Positions 10,198 through 19,010 are shown, counted from the stretch's first letter. The stretch: 64,000 nt of DNA from Caldicoprobacter guelmensis (GCF_016908415.1 NZ_JAFBDW010000005.1:186001-250000); one strand, 5' to 3'. Made by a program: numbers and translations. Notes: generated from the sequence alone by a model not told the origin.

Positions 10198-11385
10198 TTA
10201 AAACTTTCCTTGGTTGTTATGGGTGTTTTCAAACGATGAGCGCCTTTTCATCGCACAGAATACGCATGCAAAGATTAACACAGTTATAAAGGCTAGAATG
10301 GAATTATAGAGGAACATGTCTTTTATTCCATAGGTATCGCTTAAAAATCCCCCAACTAAACTCCCGGTAATTCTTGCAATCCCCATTCCTATTAGGTTGT
10401 TTATGGTTTGCCCTGATGTCTTGAGCTCTTTAGGTACCTCTTGGTTAATATATATTGCCATTGAGTAATATAGGACGATGAAAATTAGACCGTGCAATAG
10501 TTGCAGAGGTAAGAACATGTAAGCGTTTGTAATAATGAAAATTAAAAACCATCTAACCGATGCTATAAAGGTGGAAAACAGCAGTGCTTTTATGGTTCCT
10601 ACTTTTTGAAGTATTTTATCGGCATACAGCAAAAACGGTATTTCGCTTATAGCGGATATAAAATATGCCCATCCAAGTAGGGAACTGCTTCCACCTAGTT
10701 GTTTAAAGTAGATAGGGAAATAGGTGTAATAAAAGCCAAGTGTTGCCTGTACAAGAAAATTTAGGACCATTAACGTCACCAAGTTTTTGTCAGAAAACAG
10801 CTTTATGATAGAGACATGTTGTTTGCCAAATTGATGTCCTTGGATAATGGGAAGTTTTAAAGCAGTTAAAAAAGCTAAGCCCATAATCAGGACATTCAGA
10901 ATAAATATGCTTTTTATATATCTCTGGGCAAAGAAGCCGGCTATAATCGACATTATGGCAAATCCTATTGTTCCCGCCATCCTGATTGGACCAAATTTTT
11001 GACGGGTAGCGCTCAAATATTCAAGAGTAATGGTATCGCTGATAGGGGCTATTGAGGTCTGAAAAAACGTAAAAATTGCGATTACAAACAGTAGATAATA
11101 AAAATTGGAGGATAAAGGATACAGGATCATACTTAGGATGCTTGCCATGAACAAAAGTTTTAAAACTTGATTTTTGGATTTTGATCTGTCGCTGACAATT
11201 CCCCAAAAAGGTTGTGCTATTATAGCGATAAAAGGTCCTAATGACATGAGTACTCCTATTGAAGACTTGCTGTATCCAATATAATCTAGATAAACGGGTA
11301 AAAAAGTGCCATATATTGCGTTGCTCATAAATAAAATTGCGTAAAAGATTATGAAAAAACAGTAGATTTTTTTTGATTCTTCCAT
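10198..11385 (-). CDS. MFS transporter
   Basis: A 395-residue membrane protein with about 12 hydrophobic helices, a major facilitator superfamily member. The motif FWGIVSDRSKSK between helices 2 and 3 (near residue 60) is the MFS signature loop. The sequence style resembles the LacY/PPP-like subgroup (sugar, nucleoside or aromatic acid symporters). The C-terminus is short and charged. The start ATG 11385 has GAGAGGCAGGGA upstream on the minus strand. It is monocistronic, transcribed away from the tRNA-Arg gene and toward the small cysteine-rich gene. The substrate cannot be inferred. Confidence 0.85.
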   Translation of the reverse strand: MEESKKIYCFFIIFYAILFMSNAIYGTFLPVYLDYIGYSKSSIGVLMSLGPFIAIIAQPFWGIVSDRSKSKNQVLKLLFMASILSMILYPLSSNFYYLLFVIAIFTFFQTSIAPISDTITLEYLSATRQKFGPIRMAGTIGFAIMSIIAGFFAQRYIKSIFILNVLIMGLAFLTALKLPIIQGHQFGKQHVSIIKLFSDKNLVTLMVLNFLVQATLGFYYTYFPIYFKQLGGSSSLLGWAYFISAISEIPFLLYADKILQKVGTIKALLFSTFIASVRWFLIFIITNAYMFLPLQLLHGLIFIVLYYSMAIYINQEVPKELKTSGQTINNLIGMGIARITGSLVGGFLSDTYGIKDMFLYNSILAFITVLIFACVFCAMKRRSSFENTHNNQGKF

Positions 11386-11461
11386 ACAATTTCCCTGCCT
11401 CTCTTAATGTATTCTATGGCACGTAAATTTGTTTGATATGAATTAAAAAGCCCCAAAAGTT

Positions 11462-11492
11462 AAACCCTGCAACCGTTGATGTTGCAGGGTTT
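11462..11492 (-). terminator. Terminator of tRNA-Arg(ACG)
   Basis: A 12-bp stem, AAACCCTGCAAC/GTTGCAGGGTTT with a 7-base loop, begins right after the tRNA 3' end; on the minus strand it is followed by AACTTTT. Confidence 0.88.
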
Positions 11493-11569
11493 TGGCGTGC
11501 CCGGAGGGACTCGAACCCCCGACCTTCTGATTCGTAGTCAGACACTCTATCCACCTGAGCTACGGGCAC
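11493..11569 (-). tRNA. tRNA-Arg(ACG)
   Basis: On the minus strand the acceptor GTGCCCG pairs with CGGGCAC; the anticodon arm is TCTGA/TCAGA with loop CTACGAA, giving ACG. T-loop GTTCGAGTC; CCA is encoded. 77 bases. Confidence 0.96.
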
Positions 11570-11585
11570 ATCTTAGTGTAAATTC

Positions 11586-11614
11586 ATTTTAAACCTTTTG
11601 TCTTGAGATGTCAA
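11586..11614 (-). promoter_or_regulatory. Promoter of tRNA-Arg(ACG)
   Basis: On the minus strand TTGACA (11614-11609), 17 bases, TAAAAT (11591-11586). Confidence 0.8.
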
Positions 11615-11637
11615 CCCATAAATTTTTAATAAATTTA

Positions 11638-11659
11638 AGGAGGACTTTCAAGTCCTCCT
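11638..11659 (-). terminator. Terminator of the coat gene pair
   Basis: A 9-bp perfect stem AGGAGGACT/AGTCCTCCT with a TTCA loop; the minus strand continues TTAAATTTATT. Confidence 0.8.
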
Positions 11660-11678
11660 CGATTAATCATACGCTTGT

Positions 11679-11927
11679 TCAGCTCATCATAAATTGAGAG
11701 CGTATCTCTTGCATGTCAGCAGGGTTGGCCTGTTTTGCCGGCTGATAATATCCCTTTTGTTTAGCTAAGTTGAAAAGGTCGTACTGGAAGGCTTCGCAAT
11801 TGTTTCTAAGTTGTTGAACCATTTGTCTGAACTGAGGATTTTCGGCTTCCGCAATTACGTTGGCATAGGTGGTTATGCTGCTTTTCAGCATGGAAAGCAC
11901 GTCATTGACCATATCTTTTTCTCTCAT
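11679..11927 (-). CDS. CotF-family spore coat protein
   Basis: An 82-residue protein of the coat F type (ferritin-like four-helix bundle half). Landmarks are MVNDVLSMLKSSITTYANVIAEAENPQFRQMVQQLRNN (residues 6-43) and the Gln-rich C-terminus. The motif of paired helices with a PQFRQM turn is shared with the gene just upstream, so the pair probably arose by duplication. It is the second gene of a two-gene minus operon, 14 bases after the first. A start at Met6 is also possible. Expected to act in the mother cell during sporulation; no sigma-specific promoter was confirmed. Confidence 0.75.
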   Translation of the reverse strand: MREKDMVNDVLSMLKSSITTYANVIAEAENPQFRQMVQQLRNNCEAFQYDLFNLAKQKGYYQPAKQANPADMQEIRSQFMMS

Positions 11928-11941
11928 TGATTAAACCTCCT

Positions 11942-12127
11942 TCAGCTTAATAATGACATTAACTGTTGCTTGGCTTTTTGGGCATCCTGAGCCGATTTTT
12001 GGAACATCTGTCTGATTTGCGGGTCATCGGCCTGCTGAGCGTACATCTGCAATTTCTGGTATGCCGTTTCATGGGCACCTATTAGATGCCTCAAGTTTTG
12101 AAGTTCAAGTTGATTAAGCTGTGCCAC
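11942..12127 (-). CDS. Small CotF-like spore coat protein
   Basis: A 61-residue mostly helical protein, Gln-rich: AQLNQLELQNLRHLIGAHETAYQKL and then DPQIRQMFQKSAQDA. It resembles the coat F half-domain and its neighbour. I take the GTG at 12127 as start because AAAGGAG lies 8-9 bases upstream; the longer ATG-started frame (from 12160) would put the ribosome binding site inside the gene. It leads the minus operon and is divergent from the serpin gene. Confidence 0.7.
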   Translation of the reverse strand: MAQLNQLELQNLRHLIGAHETAYQKLQMYAQQADDPQIRQMFQKSAQDAQKAKQQLMSLLS

Positions 12128-12276
12128 ACACAACACTCCTTTCATGAATTTGCTAGTCATAGTATTTTCAATTCAACTTCCTATTATTCGCTCTTTAAGA
12201 AAGGGAAAAGGATGCAACTTTTTAAGCTATATTTCGTCTATTACAGTGAACATAAAACTGGTAAGGAGGGAGATTG

Positions 12277-13575
12277 ATGAAAGGTTTTGCCAAATTTTTT
12301 ATGGGCATATTATTGATTACTGTGATGCTCATAATGACTTCCTGCAGCTCAATTGGAAGGTACTTTGGCGATTCGGGGTTATTTGAAGGCGCTTCTATTG
12401 GAATTTCTAAGCTGCCGCCTCCTGCCAAAGAGGTGGATAACCGGGTGGTACAGGCAAATACCAGATTTGCGTTTAAACTGTTCAACCAGCTCATTGAGCA
12501 ACAACCTGGTGAAAACGTGTTTATTTCTCCTGCAAGCATTGGTATGGCACTGGCAATGACTTATAACGGAGCGGATGGGGAGACAAAGGATGCCATGGCT
12601 AAGGTTTTAGAAGTACAGGGAATTGACATTGAGGATTTTAATAAGGCTTATGCGGCTCTAAAAACTATTCTTCAAAATCCGGACCCTGGTGTTCAAGTGG
12701 TTATAGCCAATTCGCTGTGGGCACGCAAGGGGATGTCTTTTTATGACGATTTTTTAAACATCAATAAAAAGTTTTACGGTGCCGAGGTACAGGAACTGGA
12801 CTTTAATTCACCCAATGCTTCAAAGATTATCAATGGTTGGGTGAAAAAACAAAGTAAGGGTAAGATTGATAAGATTATCGGGGATACCATATCTCCCGAT
12901 ACCATAATGTTTCTTATAAATGTGTTGTATTTCAAAGGCGGCTGGACGAATAAGTTTGACCCCGCTCTTACGCGAGAGGAGCCGTTTTCCCTGGACAATG
13001 GTACTCAAAAAGTTCATCCTATAATGTTCCAGACAGGAAAGAAATATCCATATTACAAAGGGGAGAACTTCCAGGCTGTAAGCCTGCCATACGGCAATGG
13101 ACGTGTTAGCATGGTGGTGTTCCTGCCCGATGAGGGTGTTGACCTAAGTGAGTTTTGCAGAGGCATAACTCTTGAAAAGTGGGAAGAGTGGATGAACTCG
13201 TTCTCGAATACTCAGGGTGAAGTTGGGCTACCCAAATTTAAACTGGAGTATGAGGTAGAACTCAACGAAGCATTGAAAGCTTTGGGTATGGAGGTGGCAT
13301 TTGACCCTGAAAGGGCCAATTTTGCCAAGATGCATCCAATTGCTCCAGGAGCTAATGTATATATAAGCGGCGTGAAGCACAAGACTTTTGTAGAGACTAA
13401 TGAGCAAGGTACCGAAGCATCAGGAGCAACTTCAGTAGAGGTGGGGATAACGTCTGTGCCCGTTGATAACTTTAGCATGATAGTGAATCGTCCGTTCTTC
13501 TTTGTAATACGCGACAACGAGACGGGAAGCTTGCTGTTCATGGGCGCAATCGTGGATCCGTTGTATGAGAAATAA
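12277..13575 (+). CDS. Serpin-type serine protease inhibitor, predicted lipoprotein
   Basis: A 432-residue secreted serpin. The N-terminus MKGFAKFFMGILLITVMLIMTSC is a lipoprotein signal with a lipobox ending at Cys23, so it should be anchored on the outer face of the membrane. Serpin landmarks: ENVFISPASIGMALAMTYNGA (helix B), LINVLYFKGGW, and the hinge EQGTEASGAT followed by the reactive loop. By alignment to alpha-1-antitrypsin the scissile pair would be near Thr392-Ser393, but the loop is about three residues longer, so this is approximate. The C-terminal signature is RPFFFVIRDNETGSLLFMG. The start ATG 12277 follows AAGGAGGG; a TTG directly before it is less likely. It is monocistronic with a strong terminator. 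The small-residue hinge suggests an active inhibitor. Confidence 0.93.
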   Translation: MKGFAKFFMGILLITVMLIMTSCSSIGRYFGDSGLFEGASIGISKLPPPAKEVDNRVVQANTRFAFKLFNQLIEQQPGENVFISPASIGMALAMTYNGADGETKDAMAKVLEVQGIDIEDFNKAYAALKTILQNPDPGVQVVIANSLWARKGMSFYDDFLNINKKFYGAEVQELDFNSPNASKIINGWVKKQSKGKIDKIIGDTISPDTIMFLINVLYFKGGWTNKFDPALTREEPFSLDNGTQKVHPIMFQTGKKYPYYKGENFQAVSLPYGNGRVSMVVFLPDEGVDLSEFCRGITLEKWEEWMNSFSNTQGEVGLPKFKLEYEVELNEALKALGMEVAFDPERANFAKMHPIAPGANVYISGVKHKTFVETNEQGTEASGATSVEVGITSVPVDNFSMIVNRPFFFVIRDNETGSLLFMGAIVDPLYEK

Positions 13576-13893
13576 AAGCTGCATCTAAGACTTTTGTCTG
13601 TAAGATTAGCAGTGAGCTTATTGGTTGTTATGGAAAACGATGTGGTATTTAGAAATTTTATGAGCGCTCTGCTTTAGACAACCGGTTTAAAGTGGTTGTA
13701 CAAAGCGGGCGCTTTTTATTGTTTTACCAAATAATAAAATGCACAATTTCTAAAAAGAAACAAAATTAAGCAGAATAAATCTTAAAAATGTGGTAGAATA
13801 TTTTTGAGCTTTAAAATAAGCTTTTTCTCATTAATCTGTGATCTGAAAACATTGTAACCAAATTTGTATTCTTGTAATGAGGAGGGTTTGAAA
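13576..13893 (+). promoter_or_regulatory. Serpin-GH3 intergenic region (318 bp)
   Basis: Holds the serpin terminator and, closer to the GH3 gene, a short inverted repeat AGCTT-TAAAAT-AAGCT (13807-13822) that could be an operator. No gene and no clear consensus promoter were seen. Confidence 0.3.
13663..13718 (+). terminator. Terminator of the serpin gene
   Basis: A long imperfect hairpin: AGCGC...TGCTTT..ACAACC pairs with GGTTGT..AAAGCG..GCGCT, then TTTTTATTG. Confidence 0.8.
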
Positions 13894-16095
13894 ATGAGTG
13901 AGAATATAAAACAAAACGAAGATAGCGGTATTCCAATCTACCTTGACCCGGACCAGCCTTTAGAAAAAAGGGTGGACGACCTGATTTCGCGTCTCACGCT
14001 TGAGGAAAAGGTTTCGCAGATGATATATGCTTCATCTGCAATACCGCGTTTGGGCATCCCGGAATACAACTGGTGGAATGAATGCCTCCATGGCGTGGCC
14101 AGAGCAGGGATTGCCACTGTGTTTCCACAGGCTATAGGAATGGCAGCTTCGTTTAACGATAAGCTCCTGTACAGGGTTGCGTGTGCCATATCTGATGAGG
14201 CTCGAGCCAAGCACCATGAGTTTGTGCGCCAGGGTGATAGGGGAATTTACAAGGGTTTGACGTTTTGGTCGCCTAATATAAACATATTTCGCGATCCAAG
14301 GTGGGGAAGGGGTCAGGAAACTTATGGTGAAGACCCTTATCTGACTGGCCGGATGGGGGTGGCATTTGTAAAAGGATTACAGGGAGACCATCCTAAATAT
14401 TTAAAGGCGATAGCTACACCCAAGCATTATGCGGTACATAGCGGTCCTGAGCCTCTGCGCCATTCGTTTGATGCCAGAGTCAGTCATAAAGATTTGAGGG
14501 AGACATATTTGCCGGCGTTTAAGGAATGCGTAAAGGAAGGCAAAGCAGAATCGATAATGGGGGCATATAACCGTACCAATGGAGAGCCATGTTGTGCCAG
14601 TCAGACGTTGTTGCAGAAGATTTTAAGGGAAGAGTGGGGGTTCGACGGCTATGTTGTGTCAGATTGCGGAGCTATTCATGATATTCACGCTCATCATAAG
14701 GTAACCAATACTCCAGAGGAATCGGCAGCGCTGGCTGTTAATGCTGGTTGTGATCTCTGTTGTGGCAAGGAATTTGAAAGCCTGGTTAATGCAGTTAAAC
14801 AAGGACTTATATCCGAAGAGATAATCGATAAGGCTGTCAAGCGACTCTTTAAAGCTAGATTTAAGTTGGGAATGTTTGATCCACCAGAGAGGGTTCCATA
14901 TGCTAAAATACCTTACGAAGTAAATGATTGTGAGGAACACCGCAGATTAGCGCTCGAGATGGCAAGGGAGTCGATGGTATTGCTTAAGAATGAAGGTGGA
15001 CTACTGCCGCTTAGGAAAGATTTAAAAGCGATAGCGGTAATTGGTCCCAATGCTGACAACAAGAAGGTATTGTTAGGCAACTACAATGGTATGCCTTCTA
15101 AATATGTTACAGCGCTGGAAGGTATAAGAGCCAAAGTTTCGCCGCAGACCAAAGTGTATTACGCTGAAGGATGTGACCTCACTGCTGCAGAGTCGGATTA
15201 CTGGGGAGAAGAAGCTACACGGGGGTTTGCGGAGGCATTGGCTGCTGCCCAAAGGGCGGATGTGGTCATCATGTGTTTGGGGCTGTCACCTGAATTAGAA
15301 GGTGAAGAGGGAGATGCGGCAAGGTCCACTGCGGGAGGGGATAAAACCAGCTTGGACCTTCCTGGTATACAGGAAGAACTGTTGAAGGCTGTATGTGCTA
15401 CCGGTAAGCCAGTTGTGCTAGTGCTTTTCAGCGGCAGCCCAGTGTCTATAAACTGGGCGCAGGATAATGTGCCGGCTATATTGCAGGCGTGGTATCCGGG
15501 AGAAGAGGGCGGAACGGCAATTGCGGATGTGCTCTTTGGCGATTATAATCCTGGAGGAAGGCTGCCTGTTACCTTTGTCAAATCTGTGGAACAATTGCCG
15601 CCATTTACTGATTACAGCATGAAGGGCAGAACCTATAGATATATGGAAGATGAGCCACTATATCCTTTTGGGTATGGCTTGAGCTACACAACTTTTGAAT
15701 ACAGCAACTTGAAGTTGAGTGCAGAAGTCGTAGAGGCTGGTCAGTCCATCACCATTTCGGTGGATGTAAAGAATACCGGCAACATGGCTGGAGATGAAGT
15801 GGTGCAGCTGTATTTAAAAGACTTGGAGGCATCGGTGGATGTGCCCATTCATGAGCTTAAAGGTTTTTCGCGGATTAAGCTTCAGCCGGGTGAAAGCACA
15901 ACAGTTACATTTACATTGACTCCCAGGCAGATGGCGCTTATAGACGACGACGGCAGATGTATTCTAGAGCCGGGCAGGTTTAGGGTGATGGTGGGAGGTA
16001 GACAACCCGACAAAAGAAGCGAGGCACTCGCAAAGACCCCGATTCTTGTAGGCGAATTTGAGGTTAGGGGAGAAGCAATGGAGCTGGAGTATTAA
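13894..16095 (+). CDS. Glycoside hydrolase family 3 (beta-glucosidase or beta-xylosidase type)
   Basis: A 733-residue cytoplasmic GH3 enzyme without signal peptide. Domains in order: TIM-barrel (about 20-330), alpha/beta sandwich (about 370-590), fibronectin-III-like (about 620-720, DEVVQLYLKDLEASVDVPIHELKGF). The nucleophile is the Asp in GYVVSDCGAIHDIH (about residue 258). The acid/base Glu lies in GLSPELEGEEGD (about 465). The SDCGAI context and PKHYAVHSGPE resemble xylosidase/arabinosidase members more than classic beta-glucosidases with SDW. ATG 13894 follows GAGGAGGG; the ORF opens 10 codons earlier without a signal. Monocistronic. It probably cleaves imported xylo- or gluco-oligosaccharides; specificity is inferred. 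Confidence 0.92.
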   Translation: MSENIKQNEDSGIPIYLDPDQPLEKRVDDLISRLTLEEKVSQMIYASSAIPRLGIPEYNWWNECLHGVARAGIATVFPQAIGMAASFNDKLLYRVACAISDEARAKHHEFVRQGDRGIYKGLTFWSPNINIFRDPRWGRGQETYGEDPYLTGRMGVAFVKGLQGDHPKYLKAIATPKHYAVHSGPEPLRHSFDARVSHKDLRETYLPAFKECVKEGKAESIMGAYNRTNGEPCCASQTLLQKILREEWGFDGYVVSDCGAIHDIHAHHKVTNTPEESAALAVNAGCDLCCGKEFESLVNAVKQGLISEEIIDKAVKRLFKARFKLGMFDPPERVPYAKIPYEVNDCEEHRRLALEMARESMVLLKNEGGLLPLRKDLKAIAVIGPNADNKKVLLGNYNGMPSKYVTALEGIRAKVSPQTKVYYAEGCDLTAAESDYWGEEATRGFAEALAAAQRADVVIMCLGLSPELEGEEGDAARSTAGGDKTSLDLPGIQEELLKAVCATGKPVVLVLFSGSPVSINWAQDNVPAILQAWYPGEEGGTAIADVLFGDYNPGGRLPVTFVKSVEQLPPFTDYSMKGRTYRYMEDEPLYPFGYGLSYTTFEYSNLKLSAEVVEAGQSITISVDVKNTGNMAGDEVVQLYLKDLEASVDVPIHELKGFSRIKLQPGESTTVTFTLTPRQMALIDDDGRCILEPGRFRVMVGGRQPDKRSEALAKTPILVGEFEVRGEAMELEY

Positions 16096-16407
16096 ACCGT
16101 TCAAATGATTGGATTTTAAATGTTTTAAACTGGTTTATGCTTATGCTCTATGGAGTGAACCTTGTGGTATCGTTTTACGGTGGGAGCTCGTGTAAAATGT
16201 ACACAAGCTCCTGTTTTTGTTTTGTGTTTTAGAAAAAAGGGATTTTTGGATCCCCCATAAAAAAATATAAATTTTGTGTTAAAAAGTATGGTACAAAAGT
16301 TAAAGATATTGTACAATAATATGTAATATTCATCAGGTTAATTTTTATCCAATACGAGTGTACTCAAAAAATATATGTGTTGTAAAATGTAAGGGGAGGG
16401 AGAAGGG
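16096..16407 (+). promoter_or_regulatory. Intergenic region before the homocysteine operon (312 bp)
   Basis: Contains the GH3 terminator (16183-16218), then an AT-rich stretch with no gene. I looked for an S-box (SAM) leader, which would suit a homocysteine operon, and did not find its core. Confidence 0.4.
16183..16218 (+). terminator. Terminator of the GH3 gene
   Basis: GGAGCT.GTGTA pairs with TACAC.AGCTCC, followed by GTTTTTGTTTTG. Confidence 0.85.
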
Positions 16408-17568
16408 ATGGCTAAGACTTTTGACGAGATTAACGAAAAAATCAAAGACGGTAAGGTGGTTGTGCTGACTGCTGAAGAGTTCAAAGACCTGGTCGAAGAA
16501 AAGGGAGTTGCTCAGGCGGCAAAAGAAGTGGATGTGGTTACTACAGGGACGTTCAGCCCTATGTGTTCCAGCGGAGCTTTCATCAACTTTGGCCATTCAG
16601 ACCCCCCTATTCGCATGAATAGGATATGGCTCAACGATGTGCCAGCCTATGGGGGATTGGCTGCGGTAGACACATATATAGGCGCTACCGAGCTGTCTGA
16701 GACGCAAGGTTTTGAATATGGTGGAGCGCACGTGATACAGGATTTAATAGATGGAAAGAAGATCAAACTACGTGCAGAGTCATATGGAACGGACTGTTAT
16801 CCAAGGAAAGAAATAACCACGTACATTACCTTGGATGACTTGAACCAGGCATATTTATTCAATCCCAGGAATGCGTATCAAAATTACAATGCTGCTACCA
16901 ACTCATCGGATAGAATACTTTACACCTATATGGGTACCCTTTTGCCTCAATACGGGAATGTGACTTATTGTACATCGGGGGAGCTGAGCCCATTGCTTAA
17001 TGACCCTGAACTCAGGACCATAGGTATTGGTACCAGGATATTCATAGGCGGCGCTCAGGGTTATGTCGCGTGGGAAGGTACGCAGTTTGTGAGAAATAAA
17101 GAAGTAATTAGGGATGGAGTTATTCAGTATTCAGGAGCCACCCTCGCGGTTATAGGGGATATGAAGCAGATGAGCAGTCGGTTTATAAGGGCAGCCAGCT
17201 ATGAAAAATACGGTACTACCCTGTTTGTAGGGGTCGGCATTCCCATTCCGGTTTTAGATGAGGATATGGCAAAATTTTTAGCGGTACGCAATCGTGACAT
17301 TTATACGCAGGTTGTAGACTACAGCGTACCCAGCCGTTCTAGACCCGTGTTGCGCAAAGTTAGCTATGAAGAGCTACGAAGTGGTATGATTGAGCTCAAT
17401 GGCAAGAAAGTACCCACAGCGCCGCTGTCCAGCCTGAGAAAGGCGAGAGAGATTGCGCAGGTACTCAAGGAAATGATATTAAAAGGCGAGTTTTTACTGC
17501 AGGAACCTATACAGAAATTGCCTGAAGATCGGCGCTTTAATCCTTTGAAAGAAAGGGAGGTGAAGTAA
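16408..17568 (+). CDS. Homocysteine biosynthesis protein (DUF39; aspartate semialdehyde sulfurtransferase-like)
   Basis: A 386-residue member of the DUF39/COG1900 family. In methanogens this family, with a NIL-ferredoxin partner, makes homocysteine from aspartate semialdehyde and sulfide by a persulfide route. The two cysteines essential in the studied archaeal homologue appear conserved here: Cys53 in SPMCSSGAF and Cys130 in YGTDCYPRKE. Other landmarks are GHSDPPIRMNRIWLND and YCTSGELSPLL. ATG 16408 follows AAGGGGAGGG. It is the first gene of a tight operon with the NIL-ferredoxin and a UPF0280 protein, exactly the set linked to this pathway. Cytoplasmic and probably oxygen-sensitive. The family role is established knowledge; activity in this organism is inferred. 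Confidence 0.88.
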   Translation: MAKTFDEINEKIKDGKVVVLTAEEFKDLVEEKGVAQAAKEVDVVTTGTFSPMCSSGAFINFGHSDPPIRMNRIWLNDVPAYGGLAAVDTYIGATELSETQGFEYGGAHVIQDLIDGKKIKLRAESYGTDCYPRKEITTYITLDDLNQAYLFNPRNAYQNYNAATNSSDRILYTYMGTLLPQYGNVTYCTSGELSPLLNDPELRTIGIGTRIFIGGAQGYVAWEGTQFVRNKEVIRDGVIQYSGATLAVIGDMKQMSSRFIRAASYEKYGTTLFVGVGIPIPVLDEDMAKFLAVRNRDIYTQVVDYSVPSRSRPVLRKVSYEELRSGMIELNGKKVPTAPLSSLRKAREIAQVLKEMILKGEFLLQEPIQKLPEDRRFNPLKEREVK

Positions 17569-17988
17569 GTGCAGTTGCAGAAGATAAAGCTGTTTATGTA
17601 TTTTCCTCCTGAGAAGACCGACAAGCCCATAACCTATCGCCTGGTCAAGGATTATGACCTCATGTTCAATATCCTGCAGGCTCAGATACAGCCCAACAAA
17701 AAAGGAAGGCTGATGGCTGAGCTTGAAGGCACTGCGGAAAACATAGAAAAGGGATTGCAGTATTTAAAGGACCAGGGGGTACAGTATAGAATATTTAATA
17801 AGAATATAATTTGGCATGAGGAAAAGTGTGTCCACTGTGGTGCCTGCACCGCTGTCTGCCCGTCTAGGGCTTTGAGCATGGATAGAAATGAGTGGAAGCT
17901 GACCTTTGACCACAGCAAATGTCTCATCTGCGAGTTGTGCGTCAAAGCTTGTCCTCTAAATGCCATGGATGTAAATATTTTTCTGTAA
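17569..17988 (+). CDS. NIL-domain 2[4Fe-4S] ferredoxin, partner in homocysteine synthesis
   Basis: A 139-residue two-domain protein. The N-terminal ~75 residues form the NIL ligand-binding domain (PITYRLVKDYDLMFNILQAQI). The C-terminal part is a bacterial-type ferredoxin with CVHCGACTAVCP and CLICELCVKACP, eight cysteines for two [4Fe-4S] clusters. The start is a GTG touching the stop of the DUF39 gene, with AAAGGGAGGTG inside the end of that gene. It is expected to deliver electrons or sulfur to the DUF39 protein, as for the archaeal pair. Confidence 0.9.
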   Translation: MQLQKIKLFMYFPPEKTDKPITYRLVKDYDLMFNILQAQIQPNKKGRLMAELEGTAENIEKGLQYLKDQGVQYRIFNKNIIWHEEKCVHCGACTAVCPSRALSMDRNEWKLTFDHSKCLICELCVKACPLNAMDVNIFL

Positions 17989-18027
17989 AATTTTGTTTTG
18001 TATGGTTTTTAAATAGAAGTGGTTGTT

Positions 18028-18750
18028 ATGGCGGAAAAAAGGTTTTATAGAGAGTTATACAGAGCAAGAGATCTGGTGTATTTCAATGTAAAGATAGAAC
18101 AGACCGATCTCGATATTGGTGCACATTCAATGCTACGTCAGGAGGCCCTACAGCTGGTCAAAAAATATAGGAAGGATATTGAAGATTACATCAGAAAGGA
18201 TAGCAAATTTTTAATTTCGCTGGTGCCGATTAAATGTTTGCCGGATGCACCGGCGATAGTGCGGCGGATGTGTGATGCTGCGCAAAAGGCCGGCGTAGGG
18301 CCCATGGCAGCGGTTGCAGGTGCCATAAGTGAATTTGTTGGGATGGAGCTGTTGCAATACTCGCCTGAGGTAATTGTGGAAAACGGAGGGGATATCTTTC
18401 TCAAAAGCTGCCGCGAAAGGGTCATAGCCATATTTGCAGGCGCTTCTCCTTTGAGCCAAAAGATCGGCTTAAAAATTTCTGCCAAAGACACACCAATAGG
18501 CGTTTGTACCTCGTCGGGCAAGATAGGGCACTCTTTGAGCTTCGGTAAGGCCGATGCAGTTGTCATATTGTCCCATGATACTGCGCTGGCTGATGCAGCC
18601 GCCACAGCTGTAGGGAATATTGTGAAGGCTCCGCATGATATTGAAAAGGGAATTCATCTTGCCAGGCGGATTGAGGGGGTTTTGGGTACGGTCATAATCG
18701 TGGATGACAAGATGGGTGCATGGGGAAATGTGCATCTGGTAAAACTTTGA
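18028..18750 (+). CDS. UPF0280 family protein (ApbE-like), homocysteine operon
   Basis: A 240-residue UPF0280 protein, related in fold to ApbE flavin transferases. It contains VGPMAAVAGAISEFVG, ENGGDIFLKS and GICTSSG-like GVCTSSGKIGHSLSFGKADA. I start at ATG 18028 (MAEKRFYREL, like relatives) with AGAAGTGG upstream; a GTG three codons earlier is possible. It follows the ferredoxin by 39 bases. In methanogens a UPF0280 protein was tied genetically to the same sulfide-to-homocysteine route, so its place here is meaningful. Its reaction is not known. Confidence 0.85.
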   Translation: MAEKRFYRELYRARDLVYFNVKIEQTDLDIGAHSMLRQEALQLVKKYRKDIEDYIRKDSKFLISLVPIKCLPDAPAIVRRMCDAAQKAGVGPMAAVAGAISEFVGMELLQYSPEVIVENGGDIFLKSCRERVIAIFAGASPLSQKIGLKISAKDTPIGVCTSSGKIGHSLSFGKADAVVILSHDTALADAAATAVGNIVKAPHDIEKGIHLARRIEGVLGTVIIVDDKMGAWGNVHLVKL

Positions 18751-18836
18751 AGAAAGTGCCGAGATTTCTACAATAGCTATAAAGTGAAGTCATTGGGTAG
18801 CATAAAATCTGAATTTCTGTTTATAAAAATTATTGT

Positions 18837-18865
18837 TTGACTTTTTAAGCTGTTTATTTTATAAT
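18837..18865 (+). promoter_or_regulatory. Promoter of tRNA-Arg(CCT)
   Basis: TTGACT, 17 bases, TATAAT, 28 bases before the tRNA. Confidence 0.88.
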
Positions 18866-18893
18866 TATAAATGTTCTAGGAAAAGAGAGATGC

Positions 18894-18970
18894 GCACCCG
18901 TAGCTCAGGAGGATAGAGCACCGGTTTCCTAAACCGGGTGTCGGGGGTTCAAATCCCTCCGGGTGTACCA
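18894..18970 (+). tRNA. tRNA-Arg(CCT)
   Basis: Acceptor GCACCCG pairs with CGGGTGT (first pair is G-U); anticodon stem CCGGT/ACCGG with loop TTCCTAA gives CCT; T-loop GTTCAAATC; CCA encoded. It serves AGG, a common arginine codon in this window. Confidence 0.94.
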
Positions 18971-18972
18971 AA

Positions 18973-19010
18973 AAAGGCCGGAAAATCAGGCTTTCCGGCC
19001 TTTGATTTTT
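18973..19010 (+). terminator. Terminator of tRNA-Arg(CCT)
   Basis: A 12-bp perfect stem AAAGGCCGGAAA/TTTCCGGCCTTT, then GATTTTT. Confidence 0.92.

Noticed and set aside
16219..16407. SAM riboswitch before the homocysteine operon
   Set aside because: No S-box core or matching helices could be drawn.
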